A program made the translations under genes and the position numbers. The notes beneath the pieces are model-generated. The model was not told where the DNA came from, ran no database searches, and saw only the letters and a program-made list of their open reading frames with translations. From JBBRMQ01 sp038230775 (lineage in GTDB: Bacteria > Acidobacteriota > Thermoanaerobaculia > Gp7-AA8), in assembly GCA_038230775.1 (NCBI GenBank), contig JBBRMQ010000057.1, positions 1-19,826 on the forward strand: 19,826 nucleotides of DNA. Direction: 5' to 3'. Positions 14,191 to 19,826 of the stretch are shown here, piece after piece; positions within the stretch are counted from its first letter, which is position 1; every line of letters begins with the position of its first letter.

Positions 14191-14919
14191 ATGACAGCAG
14201 TCGCATACGCGGACGAGCCCATGAACGAAGCAGCGGGCAAGGCTCTCATTCAGCTGGAAAACATCACCACGATCTACGACTCGGGTGAAAACGCCGTGGC
14301 GGCTCTGCGCGGTGTCGACGTCGCGATCCAGGAAGGGGAGTTCGCCTCCATCACCGGCCCCTCCGGTTCCGGCAAGTCGACGCTCATGCACATCCTCGGC
14401 TGCCTCGACACTCCGACGAGCGGGAAGTACTGGCTCGACGGTCAGGACGTTGCGGAGATGACGAACCGCGAGCTCGCGCGCATCCGCAATCAGAAGATCG
14501 GCTTCGTGTTCCAGACGTTCAACCTGCTGCCGCGCGCGACGATCCTCAAGAACGTCGAGCTGCCGCTGCTCTACGCGGGCGTCGGCCGCGACGAACGCCG
14601 CGAGCGCGCGCAGAAAGCGCTCGAGCGCGTCGGCCTCGGCACCCGGGCGAAGAATCGGCCGAATGAGCTGTCGGGCGGACAACGACAGCGCGTCGCGATC
14701 GCCCGCGCGCTGGTGAACAATCCGTCGCTGATCCTCGCCGACGAGCCGACGGGCAACCTCGATCAGAAGACCGGCAGCGAGATCATCGACATCTTCGAGA
14801 ACCTCGCCGGCGAGGAGACGATCATCCTCGTGACGCACGATCCCGCGATCGCGCAGCGCACACATCGCCGCATCAGCATCGTCGACGGGCGCATCGTCGA
14901 TGGAGACGAGAGTGAGTAG
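14191..14919 (+). CDS. MacB/LolD-type ABC transporter ATPase
   Basis: This is the 242-residue ATP-hydrolysing subunit of the efflux system. Motifs are Walker A GPSGSGKST (56-64), Q-loop Gln108 in FQTFNLLPR, signature LSGGQ (160-164) followed by RQRVAIARAL, Walker B LILADE (180-185) with PTGNLD, and the switch His216 in VTHD. The MacB/LolD type is shown by the short length, by LRGVDVAIQEGEF, and by NLLPRATILKNVELPLLYAG. AGGAGA about 8 nt before ATG 14191 supports this start; an internal ATG at 14221 is a shorter option closer to the usual family length. It lies between adaptor and permeases, so transcription together is expected. In MacB the ATPase is often fused to the permease; here it is a separate protein. 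Confidence 0.95.
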   Translation: MTAVAYADEPMNEAAGKALIQLENITTIYDSGENAVAALRGVDVAIQEGEFASITGPSGSGKSTLMHILGCLDTPTSGKYWLDGQDVAEMTNRELARIRNQKIGFVFQTFNLLPRATILKNVELPLLYAGVGRDERRERAQKALERVGLGTRAKNRPNELSGGQRQRVAIARALVNNPSLILADEPTGNLDQKTGSEIIDIFENLAGEETIILVTHDPAIAQRTHRRISIVDGRIVDGDESE

Positions 14920-14921
14920 GA

Positions 14922-14967
14922 CTCTGCCTCCGCCTCTGCCTCTGCCTCTGCCTCTGCTTCTGCCTCT
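14922..14967 (+). repeat. CTCTGC hexamer tandem repeat
   Basis: About seven to eight imperfect copies of the hexamer CTCTGC follow the ATPase stop (variants CTCCGC and TTCTGC). It runs directly into the family 1 palindrome. It is intergenic and looks like slippage-prone simple sequence. Confidence 0.85.
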
Positions 14968-15046
14968 GTGTGAGGACCGGCTTCAGCCGGTCAGATCCGA
15001 CCGGCTGAAGCCGGTCCTCACACAGAAGCCGGCCCTCACACAGAAG
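14965..15046. repeat. Palindromic element, family 1 copy b, with duplicated right-arm unit
   Basis: 14965-14992 is the exact inverse of 14999-15026 (28-bp stem, 6-nt loop AGATCC). The last 18 nt of the right arm are repeated: CCGGTCCTCACACAGAAG at 15011-15028, then CCGGCCCTCACACAGAAG at 15029-15046. It sits between the ATPase and the first permease gene. The unit is the inverse of the triplicated unit at 8852. Confidence 0.95.
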
Positions 15047-15069
15047 CTAGTCCACACCGAGGCAAGAAA

Positions 15070-16299
15070 ATGATTCTCCTCGAATCGATCATCGACGGGA
15101 TCCGCGACATCAAGGATCACTTCGGGCGCACGCTGCTGCAGCTCGTCGGCATCATCCTCGGTGCCGGATCGATCGTGGCCACGTTCTCGCTCTCGGTGGC
15201 CGGCAAGGCCGCGTCGATGGAGTACTACCGCATCAGCGGCGGCATCCAGAAGATCTGGATCTGGGATCGGCCGACCGGAAAAGTGACGCTCGACGCGAAA
15301 GCGCTGGCGTCGAAAGGTCTGACCTATCGCGACGCGGTGGCCATCAAGCGCGATTGTCCGGAGATCGATCTCGTGTCGCCGGTGGCACAGGAAGATCTGA
15401 GCGTCCGCTATCGCGAGGTCGAGAAGGCCCGCGGCGTGATGGGCGTCGTTCCCGCGTATTCGCCGATGAACGACGTGCACGCCGCGCGCGGACGCTTCAT
15501 CACCGATGGGGACGTACAGTCCGCGGCGCGCGTGGTGGTTTTCGGATCGGAGCGGGCGGCCGAGTTCTTCTCCACCGACAACCCGATCGGCAAGACCGTC
15601 ACCATCGGCGGCACCGGCTACCAGGTCGTGGGCGTGATGGAAGAGAAGTACTTCAGCTTCGATCACAAGCGCAACGTGATGCGCTGGGCCAACCGCCAGA
15701 TCTACATCCCGATTACGACGTACTTCACGCGCAAGGGGCAGACGCTCGAGACGGGCAAGGTCAGCTTCATGAACGCGCGCATGATCAACGTGAAGACGCA
15801 CGAGGAAGCGGTCGATCAGATCCGCAAGGTCCTTCGCCGCGCGCACGGCGTGAAGGATTACGAGGTCATGTCGCGCGTCGCGAACCTCAAGCGCAACGAA
15901 CAGCAGAATCAGATGTACGACATGACGTTCATGATCTGCGGACTGATCTCGCTGATCGTCGGCGGCATCGTCGTGATGAACATCCAGCTCGCATCCTTTA
16001 ACGAGCGTGTCCGCGAAGTCGGCACGCGCAAGGCCGTCGGCGCGTCGCCGGCGCAGATCTTCGGACAGTTCCTCGCGGAATCCGTCCTGGTCTCGGTCAT
16101 CGGCGGCTTCCTGGGCCTCGGCGTCGGCAAGCTGTTCACCGACGGCATCGCGATGCTGACGCGCGATCCCGCCGTCGTCACGGCCGACACCATCGTGAAG
16201 GCGCTCGTCTTCGCGGCCGGAACGGGACTGGTGTTCGGAATGTACCCCGCGATCCGGGCGTCGCGGCTCAATCCGATTGAAGCATTGAGGGCAGAATAA
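15070..16299 (+). CDS. MacB-like ABC transporter permease (MacB_PCD + FtsX), first copy
   Basis: The protein has 409 residues with type VII ABC topology: one N-terminal membrane helix (about 20-42), a large periplasmic core domain (about 45-280), and three C-terminal helices (about 285-307, 336-358, 376-397). The FtsX signature is visible in the stretch NERVREVGTRKAVGAS, where the permease touches the ATPase, and at the end, RASRLNPIEALRAE. Such permeases use ATP-driven shape changes to move substrates from the periplasm through an adaptor and outer-membrane channel, or to signal across the membrane. GAGG about 9 nt upstream is a moderate ribosome-binding site. A second permease follows 35 nt downstream, and the pair probably forms a heterodimer over the single ATPase. 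The substrate is unknown. Confidence 0.93.
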   Translation: MILLESIIDGIRDIKDHFGRTLLQLVGIILGAGSIVATFSLSVAGKAASMEYYRISGGIQKIWIWDRPTGKVTLDAKALASKGLTYRDAVAIKRDCPEIDLVSPVAQEDLSVRYREVEKARGVMGVVPAYSPMNDVHAARGRFITDGDVQSAARVVVFGSERAAEFFSTDNPIGKTVTIGGTGYQVVGVMEEKYFSFDHKRNVMRWANRQIYIPITTYFTRKGQTLETGKVSFMNARMINVKTHEEAVDQIRKVLRRAHGVKDYEVMSRVANLKRNEQQNQMYDMTFMICGLISLIVGGIVVMNIQLASFNERVREVGTRKAVGASPAQIFGQFLAESVLVSVIGGFLGLGVGKLFTDGIAMLTRDPAVVTADTIVKALVFAAGTGLVFGMYPAIRASRLNPIEALRAE

Positions 16300-16334
16300 A
16301 TGCGCGCCACGCAACGCGCGAACGGAGTGAGCGC

Positions 16335-17558
16335 ATGTACGTAGGCGAGTCGATAAGAACCAGCCTCGAAGAAGTGAAAGGGCATCCGCTCCGCTCTTTC
16401 TTCACGCTCATCGGCGTGATCCTCGGCACGCTCGCGATCGTGGTCGTGATGTCGGTGCTCGACGGCGTCTCCGCCGCCGTGTGGCAGGGGATGGAAGACC
16501 TCGGCATGGACAGCGTGCTGATCGTTCACAAGCGCAAGCCGGTCGACAAGATCGAGGCGGCGAAAGCGGGTCTCTCGCGCGGCATGCGCACCGAGGACAC
16601 GAGCTATTTCGAGAGCAGCGAGCTGGTGAAGGCGATCGGTCCGGTCGGCGAGACGCGCGGCGTCATCACCGCGGGCACCATGACGCGGCGCGTGAACGTC
16701 TACGGCATCACGCCGGCCTTCGTGCAGATCAAAGGCCGGAAGACGTCCGAGGGACGGTTGATCAGCGAGAGTGATGAGCAGGGGTCGAAGGCGGTTGCCG
16801 TCATCGGATTCAAGCTCAAGGAAAAGCTGTTCGGCGGCGACAAGGCCGTCGGCCAGCAGATCAGCATCGGCGGTCGCCGCCTCACCGTCATCGGCGTCGG
16901 CACGAAGTTCAACATGGCGTTCGTCAACGACGACGACATGCGCAAGGAGACCGACGGCGTCTACATCCCGTTCTCGATCTACGAGCAGATGTACGGCCGC
17001 AACGCGATCTCGTACGTGATCGCGAAGGCCGTCGAGCCGGAGAAGGCCATCGATGCCGAGGATGAGACGTCGAAGCTGTACGCGCAGGCGCACAACGGCA
17101 TTCACGACGTGAAGGTGGAGAACGTCGGCAAGGAAATCCTGAAGGAGCGCGGCAACATCGTGCGCATCCTGCGCAACTGGCGCATCGTCTTCTTCTCGAT
17201 CGCGGCGGTGTCGCTGCTGATCGGCGGCGTCGGCATCTTCTCCGTGCTCAAGATCTCGATCTCCGAGCGCCTGTTCGAGATCGGTCTGCGCAAATCGTTG
17301 GGCGCATCGAACGGCGAGATCTTCGGTCAGTTTCTGATCGAGTCGATCACGTTATCGGTGACTGGCGCCGTCATCGGGCTGGCCGGAGGCATCGCGCTGG
17401 TGAAAGTGATCTCCGGATTCTTTCCGGCCGGTCTGCCGGTGTCGATGTTCGGGCTCTCGGTCGCGAGCGGCTTTGCGATCTCGATCGGACTGCTGGCCGG
17501 TCTGTATCCGTCGATCACCGCGTCGCGCCTCGAGCCCGTCGAAGCGTTGCGATCGTAA
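16335..17558 (+). CDS. MacB-like ABC transporter permease (MacB_PCD + FtsX), second copy
   Basis: The protein has 407 residues and the same layout as its neighbour: first helix about 20-40, periplasmic core domain about 45-275, then helices about 282-305, 335-358 and 373-394. The FtsX motif reads SERLFEIGLRKSLGAS, and the chain ends TASRLEPVEALRS. Sequence identity with the first permease looks low outside these motifs, so they are old paralogues rather than a recent duplication. GGAGTGAG just upstream of ATG 16335 serves as ribosome-binding site. It ends the operon; the bacterioferritin gene converges on it with only 6 nt between stop codons. It should pair with the first permease in the inner membrane. 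The substrate cannot be read from sequence. Confidence 0.93.
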   Translation: MYVGESIRTSLEEVKGHPLRSFFTLIGVILGTLAIVVVMSVLDGVSAAVWQGMEDLGMDSVLIVHKRKPVDKIEAAKAGLSRGMRTEDTSYFESSELVKAIGPVGETRGVITAGTMTRRVNVYGITPAFVQIKGRKTSEGRLISESDEQGSKAVAVIGFKLKEKLFGGDKAVGQQISIGGRRLTVIGVGTKFNMAFVNDDDMRKETDGVYIPFSIYEQMYGRNAISYVIAKAVEPEKAIDAEDETSKLYAQAHNGIHDVKVENVGKEILKERGNIVRILRNWRIVFFSIAAVSLLIGGVGIFSVLKISISERLFEIGLRKSLGASNGEIFGQFLIESITLSVTGAVIGLAGGIALVKVISGFFPAGLPVSMFGLSVASGFAISIGLLAGLYPSITASRLEPVEALRS

Positions 17559-17564
17559 AACGCG

Positions 17565-18011
17565 TCAGGCCGAAAAACTCTTCACTTCCCCCGGCTTCCG
17601 CAACATCTTGTCCACCTCGAACGAGTGCAGCTCCTCGGCGTGGATCATCTGCCGCGCGTACTCCTCGATCCACACTTCATCGCCTTCCACCGCGGCGAGC
17701 AGCTGCTTGTAGAGTGCGAGGCCGCTCTTCTCGTTCTGCAGCGCTTCGCGGAGGATGTCGCCGACGTCGTGCTTGTGCGTCTCCAGCAGGTCGCCGATCG
17801 ACAGCGAGGGATGTTCGCCGAGGGCGGTGATGATCTCGCCGGCTTGCTGGGCGTGGGTCATCGACTCCGTCGCCTGCTCGCGCAGCCACGACACGATCGG
17901 GATGCGGTTGTAGCCGAAGACCATGAACGAGTAGTGCGTGTAGCGCACGACGCCCGCCAGCTCTGCTTCGAGAATCTTGTTGAGAAGTCCGACCACTTTC
18001 GCTTTGTCCAT
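17565..18011 (-). CDS. Bacterioferritin-like (ferritin-like diiron) protein
   Basis: The 148-residue all-helical protein has a ferritin-like four-helix pattern. Candidate diiron ligands are Glu17 in ILEAELAG, Glu49 and His53 in ATESMTHAQ, Glu94 in NEKSG, and Glu126/Glu127 with His129 in IHAEELHS. The second site reads E-x-x-x-H rather than the usual E-x-x-H, so metal ligation may differ from Escherichia coli Bfr. The heme-binding Met of classical Bfr would lie in helix B; Met51 is the nearest candidate, which is not proof of heme. Expected roles are iron storage or peroxide-consuming ferroxidation in the cytoplasm. Its ATG shares one nucleotide with the stop of the upstream acetyltransferase gene (TAATG), so the two are translationally coupled. 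Family is sure, subfamily less so. Confidence 0.85.
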   Translation of the reverse strand: MDKAKVVGLLNKILEAELAGVVRYTHYSFMVFGYNRIPIVSWLREQATESMTHAQQAGEIITALGEHPSLSIGDLLETHKHDVGDILREALQNEKSGLALYKQLLAAVEGDEVWIEEYARQMIHAEELHSFEVDKMLRKPGEVKSFSA

Positions 18012-18490
18012 TACTTGCTCCCGGCGAGCGCGCTCAGCGCGTCGCCTGTCAGGCGAAACATCTTCCAGTCATCGAGCGAGATCGCGCCGATGCGGCGATA
18101 AAAGTTGATCGATGGCTCGTTCCAGTCGAGAACGGCCCATTCCACGCGGCCGCACTGGCGATCCTGCGCGATCTTCGCCAGCCGCGCCAGCAACGATTTT
18201 CCGTAGCCCTTGCCGCGGTGCTCTCTTTTCACGAACAGGTCCTCGAGGTAGATGCCGGGCAGGCCGATGAACGTCGAGTAGTTGTGGAAGAAGAGCGCGA
18301 AGCCGGCCGGCTCGCCCTCCTCCTCGCCGATGATCACTTCGGCGAAACGCGGATTGCCGAACAACGTGCGGCGGATGCGCTCTTCTGTCGCGACGACGCG
18401 GTCGTGCAGCTTCTCGTAGATCGCGAGCTCGTTGATGAAATAGAGGATGAGCGGCACATCCTCTTCAGTCGCTGCGCGGATGGAGAACAT
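18011..18490 (-). CDS. GNAT-family N-acetyltransferase, diamine (SSAT)-like
   Basis: The protein transfers acetyl from acetyl-CoA to an amine. It has 159 residues, one GNAT domain. The acetyl-CoA loop RGKGYG (92-97) fits the R-x-x-G-x-G motif. WNEPSINFY (123-131) with YRRIGA is the sequence typical of spermidine/spermine and thialysine acetyltransferases; Tyr131 is the likely general acid. IYEKLHD near the start also fits that group. Polyamine or a related diamine is therefore the best guess at substrate. It is the first gene of a pair with the bacterioferritin-like gene. No Shine-Dalgarno is seen; TATCAT ends 8 nt upstream of the ATG and may be the -10 of a leaderless transcript. The divergent M48 gene starts 21 nt away. 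Confidence 0.88.
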   Translation of the reverse strand: MFSIRAATEEDVPLILYFINELAIYEKLHDRVVATEERIRRTLFGNPRFAEVIIGEEEGEPAGFALFFHNYSTFIGLPGIYLEDLFVKREHRGKGYGKSLLARLAKIAQDRQCGRVEWAVLDWNEPSINFYRRIGAISLDDWKMFRLTGDALSALAGSK

Positions 18491-18495
18491 CGCGT

Positions 18496-18508
18496 GGGAT
18501 GATATCCC
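18496..18508. promoter_or_regulatory. Inverted repeat in the 21-nt gap between two divergent genes
   Basis: GGGAT-GAT-ATCCC lies at the centre of the gap (18491-18511), and outer CGC/GCG ends continue the symmetry. It overlaps the candidate -10 (TATCAT) of the acetyltransferase. It could be an operator shared by both genes; chance cannot be excluded for 5-bp arms. Confidence 0.35.
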
Positions 18509-18511
18509 GCG

Positions 18512-19744
18512 ATGCGGAAGGTCTGCCTTCTCCTGTTCGTGTGTGCTTCTGTGTGTGGACCGGCTTTAGCCGGTCAGGCCCCAGACCGGCTGAAGCCGGT
18601 CCACACACAGAAACAAGACCGCTTCACGGTGCGCGTGACGCCGGAGATGATCCGCCACAGCCGGATCTACGACGTCCTCTACTTCGTGGGGTTCGTGTAC
18701 GGGATCGGCGTCCTGCTCCTCGTGTTGAAGACCGGAATCTCCACGAAGATAAGAAACGCCACTCGCGTGCGATGGAGCTTCATCGCCTCGATGCTGTACT
18801 TCGCGCTGCTGACCGTGGTCACCAGCGCGCTGGAGTTCCCGCTCACGTTGTACGGCGACTTCATCGTGCCGCATCAGTTCGCGTTGACGCATCAGACCTT
18901 TCTCTCGTGGCTCGGCGACTTCGGCAAAGCAATGGCCGTCGACATGATCCTCGGTGGATTCGTCGCCGCGCTCGCGCTGCTCGGCATTCAGCTCTTCAAG
19001 CGTTGGTGGGTGGTCCTCTGGCTCGGCTCGATTCCGGTGATCATCCTCGGCATCGTCATCACGCCGCTGATCATCGATCCGCTGTTCAACGAGTTCATCC
19101 CGCTGAAGGATCCCGTGCTGCGGACCGATCTGTTGAACGAGGCGGGGCGCGCGGGGATCGAGGGTAGCCGCGTCTATCAAGTGAACAAGTCGAAGCAGAC
19201 CACGACCATGAACGCGTATGTGACGGGGATGGGCGTCTCGAAGCGCATCGTGTTGTGGGACACGCTGCTGGCAAAGCTCGATCACGACGAGATCATCGGC
19301 GTCATGGGCCACGAGATGGGGCACTACGTGCTGCATCATCTATGGAAGGGGATGGCGTTCGGGGTGCTCATCTCGTTCGTGATCCTGTTCATCACGCAGT
19401 ACTTCTATCGCGACCGCGGCGATCCTGAGACCTTGCCGAAGTTGCTGATCATCGTCTCGACGATCGGCTTCTTGCTCTCGCCGATCACGTCGGCCTTCTC
19501 GCGCCACATCGAGCACGAGGCGGACAAGTTCGGCCTGGAGCTCACACACCTCAACGAAGCGACGGCGAGCGCCTTCGTAAAGTTCGCCGAGGATTCGAAG
19601 GTGGACCCCGACCCGCCAAGGTTCATCGAGCTCTGGCGCTACAGCCACCCCGCCCCGCAGCGCCGCATCGACTTCGCGCTGACATACAAACCGTGGAACG
19701 CCGGCGGCTCGCCGGCGGGACCGCCGCCGGCCCGGCGGCGATAG
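18512..19744 (+). CDS. Integral-membrane M48 zinc metallopeptidase (Ste24/CAAX-prenyl-protease-like)
   Basis: The protein has 410 residues. The zinc site is HEMGH (267-271) with third ligand Glu334 in SRHIEHEAD, the Ste24 arrangement. Several membrane helices surround it (about 53-72, 91-110, 145-163, 168-190, 277-295, 313-330), with an M48 N-terminal domain ahead of the catalytic part, so it is a membrane-embedded protease; in bacteria the substrate is unknown, as prenylated CAAX proteins are not expected. The N-terminus reads as a signal peptide with cleavage after PALA (residue 20), but residues 12-34 are encoded by a family 1 palindrome. The last 14 residues (397-410, AGGSPAGPPPARRR) come from another GC-rich repeat. 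Removing both leaves a normal M48 core. No Shine-Dalgarno is evident. A start near 18650 is a less likely alternative. Confidence 0.93.
   Translation: MRKVCLLLFVCASVCGPALAGQAPDRLKPVHTQKQDRFTVRVTPEMIRHSRIYDVLYFVGFVYGIGVLLLVLKTGISTKIRNATRVRWSFIASMLYFALLTVVTSALEFPLTLYGDFIVPHQFALTHQTFLSWLGDFGKAMAVDMILGGFVAALALLGIQLFKRWWVVLWLGSIPVIILGIVITPLIIDPLFNEFIPLKDPVLRTDLLNEAGRAGIEGSRVYQVNKSKQTTTMNAYVTGMGVSKRIVLWDTLLAKLDHDEIIGVMGHEMGHYVLHHLWKGMAFGVLISFVILFITQYFYRDRGDPETLPKLLIIVSTIGFLLSPITSAFSRHIEHEADKFGLELTHLNEATASAFVKFAEDSKVDPDPPRFIELWRYSHPAPQRRIDFALTYKPWNAGGSPAGPPPARRR
18547..18612. repeat. Palindromic element, family 1 copy c, inside the M48 coding region
   Basis: Arms 18547-18575 and 18584-18612 (29 nt each) pair except for one T opposite G; the loop is 8 nt. 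The core GACCGGCTGAAGCCGGTC is shared with copies a and b, and GTGTGTGG replaces GTGTGAGG. It is in frame, free of stops, and encodes residues 12-34 of the protease. Confidence 0.95.
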
Positions 19745-19795
19745 AAACCGCCAGCGAGACGCTGGCGGAACGGCCGGCGAGGACGCCGGCGATAC
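19699..19795. repeat. Cluster of short GC-rich hairpins at the end of the M48 gene
   Basis: Successive hairpins are CGCCGGCG-GCT-CGCCGGCG (19699-19717), CCGCCG/CGGCGG (19721-19738), CCGCCAGCG-AGA-CGCTGGCGG (19748-19768) and GCCGGCG-AGGA-CGCCGGC (19773-19790). The first two lie in the 3' end of the coding region and encode its tail; the others follow the stop. The last 31 nt of the window hold nothing I recognise. Confidence 0.85.
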
Positions 19796-19826
19796 GAAAA
19801 CCGCGAGTCCATGTAGCGCCGCCGTC

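Noticed and set aside
12871..14865. Minus-strand open frame of 664 codons across the adaptor and ATPase genes
   Set aside because: It is antisense to two genes with complete family motifs, and its translation is biased to Arg, His, Asp and Leu with no recognisable domain. Such frames are common in GC-rich DNA.
14922..14967. CTCTGC tandem repeat as part of a coding region
   Set aside because: It follows a clear TAG stop of the ATPase, and no frame through it joins the permease gene.

Overview
The window is GC-rich, densely coded bacterial chromosome. The genes are Gram-negative in style: a cell-envelope efflux adaptor with its ABC parts, an ACE-like M2 dipeptidase, a full MoxR/Bat operon and an Acidobacteria-like ECF promoter. 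I infer Acidobacteriota or a neighbouring GC-rich phylum. No rRNA or marker gene proves this, and I see no tRNA, rRNA, CRISPR array or transposase.

Layout. (1) 2-928: the 3' part of a subtilisin-like protease, cut by the window edge. It converges on and overlaps the rRNA dimethylase gene rsmA (minus strand, 1652-903). (2) 1668-8861: a MoxR/Bat operon, moxR - DUF58/vWA - small membrane protein - batA - batB - TPR protein (batC-like) - batD-like. (3) 8972-10786 (minus): a secreted M2 peptidyl-dipeptidase. (4) 10817-12160: a class-3-like aldehyde dehydrogenase. (5) 12281-12718: a BCP-type peroxiredoxin whose peroxidatic position is an in-frame TGA followed by a SECIS-like hairpin, so a probable selenoprotein. 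(6) 12901-17558: a MacAB-type operon with one adaptor, one ATPase and two FtsX-type permeases, preceded by an ECF-type promoter. (7) 18490-17565 (minus): an SSAT-like acetyltransferase and a small bacterioferritin-like protein. (8) 18512-19744: an integral-membrane M48 (Ste24-like) protease.

How the parts relate. MoxR is an AAA+ ATPase that is expected to work on the vWA proteins anchored in the membrane beside it. The adaptor, ATPase and permeases should form one efflux or envelope-export machine. The seleno-peroxiredoxin and the ferritin-like protein are both consistent with peroxide and iron handling, but nothing links them into one pathway here.

The second theme is repeats. Almost every gap longer than about 50 bp is filled by a large palindrome, and at least seven sequence families are present. 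Three families recur in the window. Two further elements share one architecture (four 7-nt units per arm, inverted) with unrelated unit sequences. Several palindromes touch genes directly: one encodes the signal-peptide end of the M48 protease, another its C-terminal tail, another supplies the batD stop codon, and others supply the ribosome-binding region of batA and the TPR gene. The most notable observations are the selenocysteine peroxiredoxin and these gene-invading palindromes.
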